Positions 36,646 through 46,381 of a stretch of 64,000 bases of DNA are shown here, piece by piece. Numbering within the stretch: the stretch's first letter is position 1; each line of letters begins with the position of its first letter. Below the pieces are notes generated by a model, which was not told where the DNA came from, made no database searches, and saw nothing but the letters and a program-made list of their open reading frames with translations. This DNA is from Robertmurraya siralis (lineage in GTDB: Bacteria; Bacillota; Bacilli; Bacillales; Cytobacillaceae), in contig NZ_SWLZ01000005.1 in assembly GCF_005502275.1 (NCBI RefSeq), forward strand, positions 124,001 to 188,000, written 5' to 3'. A program made the position numbers and the translations under genes.

Positions 36646-37851
36646 TTGAAAAAGTATGCGAAAAGCCGGAGTAGTAGATTTCTCATTGCTTCTGCTCTTG
36701 CAGCAGGTTTCCTCATTACAAGTGTTCAATCGGCATCTGCACAATCATTCACCGATGTCTCTGCCAAGTATGCCGAAGCGGTCAGCTTCTTAACTGAAAA
36801 TGGCGCACAAGGACTGACTGAGCGTACATTTGGTGTGAATGAGGAAATTAAGAGAGTCGATGCAGCCGTATTAATCGCCAACATGCTTCAGCTTGATAGC
36901 GAGAAAGCGCCAGCTTCAGGGTTCACCGATGTTCCGAAAAGAGCGGAAGGAGCTGTTAATGCCTTGAAGGCAGAGGGAATTACCTCTGGGAAAACGAAAA
37001 CAAGCTTTGGTTCTGCGAATTCGATCACCCGTGGAGAGCTGGCGCTTTGGCTGCAAAAAGGATTTCAGTTAACTGGCGAAGAAAGTGCTCCATTCACAGA
37101 TGTTTCGCCGCGATACAAATCCGCAGTTTCAGCGCTCCTAGCGAATCGGATTACAAATGGAATTTCAAATCATCAATTTGGCACAAACGCTCCGATTAAA
37201 CGTGGAGATTTCTCTATTCTTGCCTATAAGTCCTTCATTGCTAATCAATATTCGAAAGCTCAGCCGCTTGAATTAAAATCAATCAATGGCACTACCGTAC
37301 AGGTAAAAATAAAGGGCAAATTGACGATCGTGCGCCCATCCCTTTTTCAATTTACTGGGGGACTTGACGTAAAAGAGGCTCGCATTAGCGCCAATCGCGA
37401 AGAAACAACAGTCGAATTAACGACATCCCTTCAGAAACCAGGGGAAACCTATAAACTAATCGTCTTTGGTCTGCTCCCAGTAAAGGGTGATCTGTCTTTC
37501 ACAACACCACCAACGACAGATACGCCAACCAATCCGGGTAATCCAGGAATCCCAGGCAACCCGGGCAATCCAGGTGGAGAGCGACCTGGCGGGAGCTATA
37601 CCGGTAACGATTTTTCCGGAACGGCTGCCAGCCCGAAAATTTATAACGGTGATGTCACCGTCAATCTAGCGAATATAGCTTCGCTTAGCCATTCGCTCGT
37701 AAAAGGGAATCTTTCTCTAAGCGGGACAGCGGCGTCGAACCTTGCTTTGACAAATATAACCGTTGAAGGGGATCTCGATTTATCAAAGCTCAGCAATAAG
37801 GTCAATTTTGAGTTGACAAATGTAACAGTCGCCGGAGAAACCATTTTTTAA
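36646..37851 (+). CDS. SLH protein with Gly-Pro linker and beta-helix tail
   Basis: A 401-residue exported protein. A signal peptide (about 1-34, ends QSASAQS) is followed by three S-layer-type SLH domains (about 35-200; ITRGELALWLQKGFQL in the second). A beta domain follows at about 205-290, then a collagen-like linker with NPGIPGNPGNPGG, and a tail of about 75 residues with regular NLSLSG and NITVEGDLDLS turns suggesting a short right-handed beta-helix. The start is a TTG at 36646 with AAGGAGG ten bases upstream; an earlier frame opening at 36553 has no ribosome site. It ends 23 bases before the large nuclease gene, so it may anchor or display that protein at the surface (inference). Confidence 0.82.
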   Translation: MKKYAKSRSSRFLIASALAAGFLITSVQSASAQSFTDVSAKYAEAVSFLTENGAQGLTERTFGVNEEIKRVDAAVLIANMLQLDSEKAPASGFTDVPKRAEGAVNALKAEGITSGKTKTSFGSANSITRGELALWLQKGFQLTGEESAPFTDVSPRYKSAVSALLANRITNGISNHQFGTNAPIKRGDFSILAYKSFIANQYSKAQPLELKSINGTTVQVKIKGKLTIVRPSLFQFTGGLDVKEARISANREETTVELTTSLQKPGETYKLIVFGLLPVKGDLSFTTPPTTDTPTNPGNPGIPGNPGNPGGERPGGSYTGNDFSGTAASPKIYNGDVTVNLANIASLSHSLVKGNLSLSGTAASNLALTNITVEGDLDLSKLSNKVNFELTNVTVAGETIF

Positions 37852-37874
37852 TAAAAAATGAGGGAGATTGAGAA

Positions 37875-40800
37875 ATGAACAAAAGGAAATGGAAGAAGCC
37901 TTTTAACTTGTTTTTGTCATTCGTTATCACGGTCAGTCTCATCATACCGGTTCATTCCTCCGCCGCAACCGCAGCAGTCGTGGCAGAAGACTTGCTGATT
38001 TCGGAGTATATTGAGGGAAGTCATAATAATAAAGCACTTGAACTCTATAATGGGACAGGCACGGCGGTTGATTTAAGTGATTATACGTTGGAACTTTATT
38101 CAAATGGTGCTGCAACAGCCGGAAACAGGCTTGCTTTATCAGGGACACTGGAGAATGGGGAAACGTATGTTATATCCCATTCGTCTGCAGATCAAGAAAT
38201 TAAAGCTGTTAGTGATCTCGAGAATTCAAGTGTTATAAATTTTAATGGCGATGATGCCGTTGTTCTTCGAAAAAAGGGTGAAGTGGTCGATTCCATCGGG
38301 CAAGTTGGGAAAAGAGTCAATAACATGGCTGAAGTCACCCTTGTCAGAAAACCGAATATCACAACTGGCGATAAAATCATTGACGATTCTTTTGACCCGA
38401 GTGTCGAGTGGATTTCTCTTCCTCAAGATGACGCTTCTAATCTTGGTCGTCACACATTTGGGGCGGAAGATCCGGATGAAGAACCTGAACAGCCTGCGAT
38501 TCTTTCGATTGCAGATGCACGTCAACGTTCATTAGGCTCGACTGTAACGGTTAAGGGAGTTGTTGCGGCAAAGCTGAAGAATACGATTTCGATTCAGGAC
38601 GAGACAGGTGGAATTGCTGTCAGACCGACGAGCTTGAATGCTGCGGTCGGTGATGAAATGACGGTAACAGGGAAACTGGCTGACTACCGTGGATTATTGC
38701 AGCTCGATTCCGCTGTCATCGTTAACAAGGTCGAGAATGTCGGAACTCCTGCACCACTTGAGGTGGAAGGGAATGAATTGAACGAAGACTTAGAATCACA
38801 GCTTGTTGTCGTAAAAAATGTCCAGTTAACAGAGGTTGATGACGGCGGTGCTTGGGTTAATTTTACGGCAACAGATGGAACGGGCGAATTTCTTGTTCGT
38901 GATGAAAACAATCATTTGGGCTTAATGAAAGGCAACAAATATGAATCGATTACTGGAATTGTCCAGCAATATAATCAAAGCTATCAAATTCTTCCGCGCT
39001 CCATCGCCGATATTGTAGAGGATAGCTCGGTCATCCAGCCAGTAGTTGCTTCACCGGGCAGCGGAACATTTGTGAACGGCACAACGGTCGCACTGGCGAC
39101 AAGCACAAAGGATGCGACCATTTATTATACATTGGATGGCAGCGATCCGATTGAAAATGGCATAGAGTACACTTCTCCACTAGACATACAGGAAGATACG
39201 ACTCTTAAAGCCGTTATCAAAACCGTTGATGGGCAATGGGGAGAGGTGCAGACCTTTCAATACAACATAACAGATGCCCTGAGAATACATGACATTCAAG
39301 GAGCGGGACATGTAAGTGAGTATGATCGACAAACAGTGGAAGGAATTGAAGGAGTAGTCACGTATTCATTCTTTTTAAATGGCTCCAACTATTATCATAT
39401 TCAAACACCGGATGACCAAATGGACGATGACCCTGCCACATCTGAGGCCATCGTTCTATACAGTGGCAATAAGGAATGGCCGATTGAAGTCGGGGATTTA
39501 GTCTCGGTTACGGGAACGGTCAGTGAGTATGCCATTGATGGTTATAATGATCGTCAGGAAACAGATTTAAAGATGACGCAAATCAATGTTCGTGATGATC
39601 GCGGCGGAAATGTAGACGTCATTGAAAAAAATGTTCCGTTGCCTGAGCCGATTTTAATTGATGAAAGCAATTTACCGACGGAACATATTGATAGTGATCA
39701 TTTACAAGTCTTTAACCCAGATGTAGATGCGATCGATTTTTGGGAAAGTCTTGAGGCGATGAGGGTCCAAGTTGGCAACGTCAAAGCGGTTGCCCCGCAG
39801 GAGCATGGCGATTTGGTCACCGTATTAGAAAGTGCTCCAACAGATACGATTCATGGCGGTGTATTATACGAGGAAGATGATCAAAACGCCCATCGCATCC
39901 ATTTCCGCCTTGAGCCGAACGGACCTGCCCGCAATTTTGAAGTAGCGACAAGTGATCGCTTCAATGGTCCGATTACAGGTGTCGTCGGATACTCTTATCA
40001 AAATTACAAAATTTACACTTCATTGGCTGAAATGGAAGATGCTTTTGAAAGAGGAGAAACAGAGCCGGAAACAACATCGATTGTGAAAGATCCGAGGAAA
40101 CTAACCGTGGCTTCTTATAATCTCGAGAATTTTTCCAACAACATAAGCCAAACCTCTAATGATAAAGCACAGAGATTAGCGCGGGCATTTGTTGCCGATA
40201 TGAAAAATCCCGATATTGTCGGGGTCACAGAAGTTCAAGATAACAACGGGACAAACGAAGGGGATTCAGATGCCTCCGAGAGTTATCAACGGTTGATCGC
40301 TGAGATTAAAAAGGCAGGTGGTGTCGAGTACGATTACGTCAATATTAACCCGATCAATAACCAAGATGGGGGCGCACCAGATGCTAATATCCGTGTCGGA
40401 TTCCTGTATAATCCTGAACGAGTTTCACTCGTTGATGGCATTCCTCACGGAGATGCAACAACGGCTGTCGGCTTTGAAAATGGCAAATTAACGCTTAACC
40501 CAGGGCGAATTGATCCGACGAATCCGGCCTTTAACAGTAGCAGAAAGCCGCTTGCAGCCCAATTCCGTTTTAACGGTGAAGATGTGATCGTCATCGCCAA
40601 CCATTGGAATTCAAAATCAGGTGACACGCCGTTATTTGGTGCCATTCAGCCGCCTGAATATAAAAGCGAAGTGCAAAGGCAGCAGATTGCCGAAATAGTC
40701 TACAATTTTATCCGCGACATAAAGGAGAAAGACCCGCAAGCGAATGTCATTTCACTTGGTGACTTCAATGATTATCCATTTTCCAAGTCGTTGAAGATTC

Positions 40801-42095
40801 ATGAAGGCGATTTAATGACGAACATGATTAATCAGGTTCCTGCTGCTGAGCGATACACATATGTCTATCAGGGGAACTCACAAGTATTGGACCATATTCT
40901 CGTCTCAAATCATCTTGCTGCAAAAACAGAAGTCGATATTCTTCATATCAATGCGGATTTTACGGATATGGCAGGACGAGCCAGTGATCATGATCCGGTT
41001 ATGATTCAAGTGGATCTCGCCGGCGACATGGTTGAGGCAGAAAAAACGTACCATCTGGTGGCATTTAAAACAAATAAATTAACGATTTCATCAGAACGTG
41101 TCGCCCTAACATTAGCTGCTTCATCAGAAATCAAAGAGGCGATCTATCTACACAGTCAATACGCTGAGTTAAAAGGTGCAGGCTTGAAAGAAACAACGAT
41201 TATCGTTCAGCCAGCTGAGCCAAATGCCATTCTCGATTTTAACGGCAGTGAGGTAAAGCAGGTCATGATTGACGGAACGAATGTGAAAGAAATACGCGGT
41301 GCCGAGCAGATTATCGATCACATTCAATACAAAAATGGTGCTACTCCAGAAGCGATTAAGTTCACAGATTCGAAAGGAGAGCTTATTAGCTCTCCTTCTT
41401 TACCGGAAGCTGCCTACTATCAAGCAGCCTTTGGCAAAACAGGTGCTGAGCTGAAAACCACGCTTCACAATATTATTAACGATCATACGATGCTCCCTTA
41501 CAGTACGGTTTGGGAAGCGTTAAAGGAAACCGATGAAGACCCGAACAACCCGGATCATGTTATCCTCTTCTATTCGGGCATTTCCCGTGCAAAATCAAGC
41601 AATGGCGGAAATGTCGGGCAATGGAATAGGGAGCATGTTTGGGCACAATCGCACGGAAATTTTGGGACAAGCATGGGACCGGGAACCGACATTCATCATT
41701 TGCGCCCGACAGATGTCCAAGTCAACAGCGCAAGAGGAAATTTAGATTTTGACTATGGTGGCAATCCCGTTAAAAACTGCGACGGCTGCTTGCGCACATC
41801 GCAATCATGGGAACCCCCTGATCGCGTCAAAGGCGATGTCGCACGAATGCTCTTCTACATGGCTGTCCGCTACGAAAGCGATGATCGGGTAGATTTAGAA
41901 CTGAATGATTCATTAAACAACGGTTCAACGCCTTACCACGGGAAATTGTCCGTTCTCCTGCAATGGCACGAACAGGACCCGGTCGATGACTATGAACGCA
42001 ACCGCAATGATGTAATTTATGAAAAATGGCAACACAATCGCAATCCCTTCATCGATTACCCGGAGTGGGCAGAAGACATATGGGGTGAAATATAA
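37875..42095 (+). CDS. secreted multi-domain protein with two nuclease domains
   Basis: A 1406-residue exported protein. Order: signal peptide (about 1-33); lamin-tail-like domain (about 35-170; LLISEYIEGSHNNKALELYN); OB-fold of the YhcR type (about 205-310); a chitobiase-type beta domain (about 395-450; ATIYYTLDGSDP); a second OB-like region (about 470-710). Next an endonuclease/exonuclease/phosphatase domain (about 742-1050; ASYNLENF, GVTEVQDN, NHWNSKSGD, GDFNDYPF, ASDHDPVM). Last an endonuclease I-type domain (about 1170-1400; WNREHVWAQSHG, GTDIHHLRP). Both catalytic centres look complete. There is no SLH or sortase motif. RBS AGGGAG precedes ATG 37875. A role in degrading extracellular DNA for phosphate or nucleotides fits the 5'-nucleotidase at 49577, but is inferred. 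Confidence 0.87.
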   Translation: MNKRKWKKPFNLFLSFVITVSLIIPVHSSAATAAVVAEDLLISEYIEGSHNNKALELYNGTGTAVDLSDYTLELYSNGAATAGNRLALSGTLENGETYVISHSSADQEIKAVSDLENSSVINFNGDDAVVLRKKGEVVDSIGQVGKRVNNMAEVTLVRKPNITTGDKIIDDSFDPSVEWISLPQDDASNLGRHTFGAEDPDEEPEQPAILSIADARQRSLGSTVTVKGVVAAKLKNTISIQDETGGIAVRPTSLNAAVGDEMTVTGKLADYRGLLQLDSAVIVNKVENVGTPAPLEVEGNELNEDLESQLVVVKNVQLTEVDDGGAWVNFTATDGTGEFLVRDENNHLGLMKGNKYESITGIVQQYNQSYQILPRSIADIVEDSSVIQPVVASPGSGTFVNGTTVALATSTKDATIYYTLDGSDPIENGIEYTSPLDIQEDTTLKAVIKTVDGQWGEVQTFQYNITDALRIHDIQGAGHVSEYDRQTVEGIEGVVTYSFFLNGSNYYHIQTPDDQMDDDPATSEAIVLYSGNKEWPIEVGDLVSVTGTVSEYAIDGYNDRQETDLKMTQINVRDDRGGNVDVIEKNVPLPEPILIDESNLPTEHIDSDHLQVFNPDVDAIDFWESLEAMRVQVGNVKAVAPQEHGDLVTVLESAPTDTIHGGVLYEEDDQNAHRIHFRLEPNGPARNFEVATSDRFNGPITGVVGYSYQNYKIYTSLAEMEDAFERGETEPETTSIVKDPRKLTVASYNLENFSNNISQTSNDKAQRLARAFVADMKNPDIVGVTEVQDNNGTNEGDSDASESYQRLIAEIKKAGGVEYDYVNINPINNQDGGAPDANIRVGFLYNPERVSLVDGIPHGDATTAVGFENGKLTLNPGRIDPTNPAFNSSRKPLAAQFRFNGEDVIVIANHWNSKSGDTPLFGAIQPPEYKSEVQRQQIAEIVYNFIRDIKEKDPQANVISLGDFNDYPFSKSLKIHEGDLMTNMINQVPAAERYTYVYQGNSQVLDHILVSNHLAAKTEVDILHINADFTDMAGRASDHDPVMIQVDLAGDMVEAEKTYHLVAFKTNKLTISSERVALTLAASSEIKEAIYLHSQYAELKGAGLKETTIIVQPAEPNAILDFNGSEVKQVMIDGTNVKEIRGAEQIIDHIQYKNGATPEAIKFTDSKGELISSPSLPEAAYYQAAFGKTGAELKTTLHNIINDHTMLPYSTVWEALKETDEDPNNPDHVILFYSGISRAKSSNGGNVGQWNREHVWAQSHGNFGTSMGPGTDIHHLRPTDVQVNSARGNLDFDYGGNPVKNCDGCLRTSQSWEPPDRVKGDVARMLFYMAVRYESDDRVDLELNDSLNNGSTPYHGKLSVLLQWHEQDPVDDYERNRNDVIYEKWQHNRNPFIDYPEWAEDIWGEI

Positions 42096-42104
42096 TAGTC
42101 CAGA

Positions 42105-42134
42105 AACAGCACAAGCATGGAGCTTGTGTTGTTT
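42105..42134 (+). terminator. terminator of the SLH-nuclease operon
   Basis: AACAGCACAAGC and GCTTGTGTTGTT pair with one mismatch, followed by a run of T. Confidence 0.85.
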
Positions 42135-42313
42135 TTTTTACTATTCCTTATTGTAGGCGGAATGAATCTTGGCAAAGTCAGGGCGTCAGTATTTTTAAAG
42201 TGGATGTTGTTGGGGTGAGTGCACGAAATTGCGTGTGAAATCATCCTAAGCCCCATGAGCTTGTTTCTGAGCAATGTCGTGTCAGCCGCCCAACGTACTC
42301 TTAATTGGTGACG

Positions 42314-42506
42314 GCACAATTATTTATTATACAGACGCAATTCGGTGCCAAACATGCGCAATCATTGCGAGAATCAGCGTAATCCGGAGTCAAGCGCGCA
42401 ATAGAGCGTTAAACCAGTGCAATCCCGTGTCAATCGGCGCAATCCTCAAGAAAATCAGTGCAATTCTGGGCCAAGCACGCCTAATCATTGCAAGAATCAG
42501 CGCAAT
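42314..42506. repeat. helically spaced array E: GCGCAAT core, ten copies
   Basis: The core (GCGCAAT, with GTGCAAT, GCACAAT, GCGTAAT and ACGCCTAAT variants) ends at 42320, 42341, 42362, 42383, 42402, 42423, 42443, 42464, 42485 and 42506. Steps are 21 bp except one 19 and one 20. The core is the reverse complement of array D's ATTGCGC. The array lies after the nuclease operon terminator and before the protease promoter region. Confidence 0.85.
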
Positions 42507-42562
42507 CCCGCACGAAACGCTCATGCAAACCAAATTAAATACTAGTATTTTAGCGATAAACA

Positions 42563-42644
42563 ATGAAACTATTTAACCAAAAAATAAAATAATAGTAAAT
42601 ATAGGTAAATTTATGAAACTATTAACTGTAAAATAACGTATAAT
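42563..42644 (+). promoter_or_regulatory. upstream region of the large subtilase gene with a direct repeat
   Basis: ATGAAACTATT followed by TAAC or AAC occurs twice, at 42563 and 42613, 50 bases apart. A TATAAT lies at 42639-42644, without a good -35 at standard spacing. The repeat could be an activator site. The RBS AAGGAGG is at about 42707. Confidence 0.35.
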
Positions 42645-42719
42645 TATATGTATGCGTCATTCCGGAACCATTTTTTGTTTCTGGACTCTCGTATCTATTA
42701 CATTCAAGGAGGCTAGAAA

Positions 42720-45700
42720 ATGAAGAAATCTATCAAAGGGAAAGGACTGGCAGTTGGACTAGCAGCTTCGTTAGTCATAAGTTCATTCCTGCCGGGAATT
42801 TCTCTCGCTGCTGAAAAGGGAGTTGGTGAACGAACCTACGAACAGCTTGAGCGCTTAGGTCTTAAACAAGACGAAGTGAAAGCTAGCAATGTGACAAAGG
42901 GTGAAGAGCAAAAGTATGCGGATAACCAGCTCGTCATTAAGTACACAACTCCTCTTTCTGCTAGTGATCATCGCAAAGCTGGCGGTAAGCAAGTGAAAAG
43001 ATTCTCAAGCTTAGGTTATGATGTTATCGAGGTTCAGGGGAAAAATACGCTAGAGGCGGTTGCGAAGGCATATGCGAAACTGCCGAACGTTACATCTGTC
43101 TCCAGAAGTGCATACGCCAAGCGTTTAGGAACCGTTGATCCAAAAGCATCATCAATGTACCATTTGAAAAATTTAAATGTGGCCAAAGCACAATCAATGG
43201 CTGGCAAAAACAAAGTAAAGGTTGGGGTCATTGATACAGGAGTTTACGCAAACCATCCTGAACTGAAAAATCAGATTGTTGCCAATAAAAATGCAATGGA
43301 CCCAATGAAAAAAGGGTTGGCAGATACGCATGGTACCCATGTCGCTGGGATTATTGGCGCGGAAAAGAACAATGGAGTGGGTGGTTACGGAATTGCGCCG
43401 AATAGTGATATCGTCTCCATCGATGTGTTCAACCGTTCAATGTTCGTAACAGACTATGTTATTGCCGAAGGGATTTTAGAAGCCATTCGCCAAAAGGTAA
43501 AAGTTGTCAACATGAGTTTAGGTACTTATATGCCATCACCGATTCTACAGGACGCTGTTCAAAAAGCGATTGACAGTGGCATTGTGATCGTTGCGGCAGC
43601 GGGTAATGATGGAGATAGCATTCAAAACTATCCAGCGTCATTTGATGGAGTCATAAGCGTTGGGGCAACTGATTCAAGCAATAAGCTTGCATTTTTCTCT
43701 ACATATGGGCCATCAGTTGATGTCGTCGCTCCAGGACATATGGTTTATGCACCAGTATTTGATCCAGATAAAGGCGCTTCATTTGTTGAAATGAGCGGAA
43801 CATCCATGGCATCACCTGTTGTGGCAGGTGCGGTTTCACTTTTATTATCGAAACATCCTAATCTCACACCATACCAAGTAAACTATATTTTAACGAAGAC
43901 GGCTAAAGATCTTGGAGACAAAGGATATGACTTAAAGTATGGTTATGGAATGGTAGATTTAGAGAAGATGCTATCATTTGATCCGAAGAAAATTCCCGCA
44001 GATCCTTCTGTGAAAGAAAGTGAAAAACTTTCAAAAGCAAAAGATCTTGGTGATTTCGAAGAGAAGGATTTAACAGGAAAAATTACAAAGTTAAAGCAAG
44101 AAGATTTGTATAAAACGACTGTTAACAAAGATGAGTATGTTCAAATTAGCCTTGAAGGGGCAAAGAAATTTGATCTTAAGTTCGAGCTTCTGTTCTTCAA
44201 AGAAGGTCAAACAAAGCCTGCCAAAGTGAAAGAAATCAACGATGCTATTGAGGGAGCAACAGAAGGGACTTTATTCAAAGCTCCTGATAACGGCACGCTC
44301 GTTGTAGCTGTAAAGGATAGCTTCGGAAAGTATCTGGAAGATGGTCAATACACGTATAAGCTACAATTGGAAAAGAGTGAGCAATTACCAGAGGATACAA
44401 ACACTTTCGATAATCCAGTAGTCATTGATAGTCTTCCGCATAAGAGTGGACTTAAATACTACTTTGTAGATGAAAAAGAACTGGATGAAGAAGTAGAGGA
44501 AAATGGCGATTCTGACTTTTTCCAATTCACGATCCCTGGAAGTGAAGAAGCTGGTCCGCAGTTAGTGAAAATTGATCTATCTGGCGTACCTGGAATTGAC
44601 TCAACGATTATACTTCATGCGATTGAAGAAATGGATGGTGAGGAATTCCAATATGAAATGGATATGGTGTCAGATCGAGGATTTGGCCAAGGTGAGTCCT
44701 TGACATTTACTGCTTATCCAGGACAAAAGTTTGTCGCTGAAATTACAAACCGATCATATTTCTCTGATTTCTTCTTCCTTCTTGGTGCTGAACCGGTAAT
44801 CGATAAGGAAAGAAGCTTTTCTTCTTTAAAACCTTATGGAATTTCCATCGATTATAAGGAAGCAACAGAAGATGAAGATGGTCTTCCATTTGATATGGGA
44901 TATCCGGAAGATTATTTATTTGAAGATGATTTTGAAGGGTATCAACAGAAAAAAGCTGAGTTACGCTCAAAAGCTTTATCTGGAGAAAAAGCAATAGATG
45001 CATTCGATACAGAAGATGCAGTAGATGATGAAGTAAATGAAGAACTGCAAATGATTATGGATTTAGCGATTCCTTTTGAGGAAAATGAAACAGTTACAGG
45101 CTCTCTTCAAATGAGTGGTGACCAAGATTGGTTTGCCTTCACTCCAGAGGAAAGCTCTATTTTTGAATTGTCTATGAACAATTCGTCCAGCTACAGTCCT
45201 GTAGGGATGGAAGTTTATAAATATGATCCAGATGCGAAAGATTTGACTTATCTCTATACAAATATGTCGATGCCATTTGACGGTCCGGTAACGTATAAAG
45301 ATAAATTCACTGTAGGTTTACAGGAAGGAGAAACATACTACTTTGTGGCTGTAGACCCAATGTACCGTCCTGTATTCAATCCATATCGCTTCACGATTAA
45401 GTCAAAAATTAAAAATGTTGCAGATGCATTTGAATCAAACGATTCGTTTGAGAATGCAACAAAGATTACAACAAAAGGAATCACGGCAAATTATTCACTT
45501 GTTGGTGACACGGACATTTATTACTTCAAACCAGGGAAAGAGGGCATTTATGGGGTTAGCGTAACACCAGGTGCAATCCCAGCTAAGTATAAAAATGCAC
45601 CAGATGCACAAAAATCAGAAATCGACCCTGTATTAGCGATTGTGGAAGATACGAATGGAAACGGCAAGCTCGATCCAGATGAAGAGGGCAGAATCACTTT

Positions 45701-46220
45701 AATTGATAACACTCTTTATAATGAAGAAGAGCGTGGAAGCTTCCGTGCGAAAAAGAATGCTGGTTACTTCATTGTTACGTACGATTATGATGGAAACAAT
45801 TCTTCATTAACTCCATACGTGCTAAAAGTGACCGAGGCAAATCAAAAGGATGAGGATAGCGGTTCAGTAGTTAAGAACAACATCCCATCGAAGCCGTTAT
45901 CACTTAAGCGTCCGGCACCAAATCGCTATTACGCAACCGGATATATGAACATGACCTCTAACAAAGGGGACGTCGATTACTACAAGTTTGTGGCAAGCAA
46001 AAATACTAAGCTCACCCTTACTTTAGAATTACCATCAGATTTAGATGGCAAAGTCACGGTCTACAATGCAAGTGGCAAAGCGGTCGCAAGTGCTGATCAT
46101 TACGGCAAAGGCGACGATGAAGTCCTACCGCTAAACCTGAAAAAAGGAACTTACTACATCAAAGTCGAAGATGTGATGGGCTCCGCTAGCACAGAACCAT
46201 ATCGACTCGTTTTAAAATAA
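42720..46220 (+). CDS. large secreted subtilisin-family protease with PPC domains
   Basis: A 1166-residue exported protease. A signal peptide (about 1-31) and a propeptide (about 60-125) precede the S8 domain (about 150-430), with triad Asp in GVIDTGVYANHP, His in DTHGTHVAG and Ser in SGTSMASPVVAGA. The remaining 730 residues hold several pre-peptidase C-terminal (PPC) type beta domains, the last with GDVDYYKFVASKNTKLTL and GTYYIKVED, plus very acidic stretches and calcium-loop-like DTNGNGKLDPDEEG. No SLH domain or sortase motif, so it is probably released or held by other means. Single gene with its own terminator; AAGGAGG precedes ATG 42720. Confidence 0.9.
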   Translation: MKKSIKGKGLAVGLAASLVISSFLPGISLAAEKGVGERTYEQLERLGLKQDEVKASNVTKGEEQKYADNQLVIKYTTPLSASDHRKAGGKQVKRFSSLGYDVIEVQGKNTLEAVAKAYAKLPNVTSVSRSAYAKRLGTVDPKASSMYHLKNLNVAKAQSMAGKNKVKVGVIDTGVYANHPELKNQIVANKNAMDPMKKGLADTHGTHVAGIIGAEKNNGVGGYGIAPNSDIVSIDVFNRSMFVTDYVIAEGILEAIRQKVKVVNMSLGTYMPSPILQDAVQKAIDSGIVIVAAAGNDGDSIQNYPASFDGVISVGATDSSNKLAFFSTYGPSVDVVAPGHMVYAPVFDPDKGASFVEMSGTSMASPVVAGAVSLLLSKHPNLTPYQVNYILTKTAKDLGDKGYDLKYGYGMVDLEKMLSFDPKKIPADPSVKESEKLSKAKDLGDFEEKDLTGKITKLKQEDLYKTTVNKDEYVQISLEGAKKFDLKFELLFFKEGQTKPAKVKEINDAIEGATEGTLFKAPDNGTLVVAVKDSFGKYLEDGQYTYKLQLEKSEQLPEDTNTFDNPVVIDSLPHKSGLKYYFVDEKELDEEVEENGDSDFFQFTIPGSEEAGPQLVKIDLSGVPGIDSTIILHAIEEMDGEEFQYEMDMVSDRGFGQGESLTFTAYPGQKFVAEITNRSYFSDFFFLLGAEPVIDKERSFSSLKPYGISIDYKEATEDEDGLPFDMGYPEDYLFEDDFEGYQQKKAELRSKALSGEKAIDAFDTEDAVDDEVNEELQMIMDLAIPFEENETVTGSLQMSGDQDWFAFTPEESSIFELSMNNSSSYSPVGMEVYKYDPDAKDLTYLYTNMSMPFDGPVTYKDKFTVGLQEGETYYFVAVDPMYRPVFNPYRFTIKSKIKNVADAFESNDSFENATKITTKGITANYSLVGDTDIYYFKPGKEGIYGVSVTPGAIPAKYKNAPDAQKSEIDPVLAIVEDTNGNGKLDPDEEGRITLIDNTLYNEEERGSFRAKKNAGYFIVTYDYDGNNSSLTPYVLKVTEANQKDEDSGSVVKNNIPSKPLSLKRPAPNRYYATGYMNMTSNKGDVDYYKFVASKNTKLTLTLELPSDLDGKVTVYNASGKAVASADHYGKGDDEVLPLNLKKGTYYIKVEDVMGSASTEPYRLVLK

Positions 46221-46227
46221 GTCAAAC

Positions 46228-46272
46228 AAAGCCAATAAATTGTCATCCATTTGACAATTTATTGGCTTTTTC
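46228..46272 (+). terminator. terminator of the large protease gene
   Basis: An 18-bp perfect stem, AAAGCCAATAAATTGTCA with its complement (46228-46245, 46252-46269), six-base loop, then T. Confidence 0.95.
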
Positions 46273-46381
46273 TTATTACGTGCCCCAAGAATCCGTTTTT
46301 AAAGATTGCAAGGGTTTTTTTGGGTGCTTGGCTGGCTAACAAACTTTAGGGATTAGGCACGAAACAATTCGTTCCTTCGAG

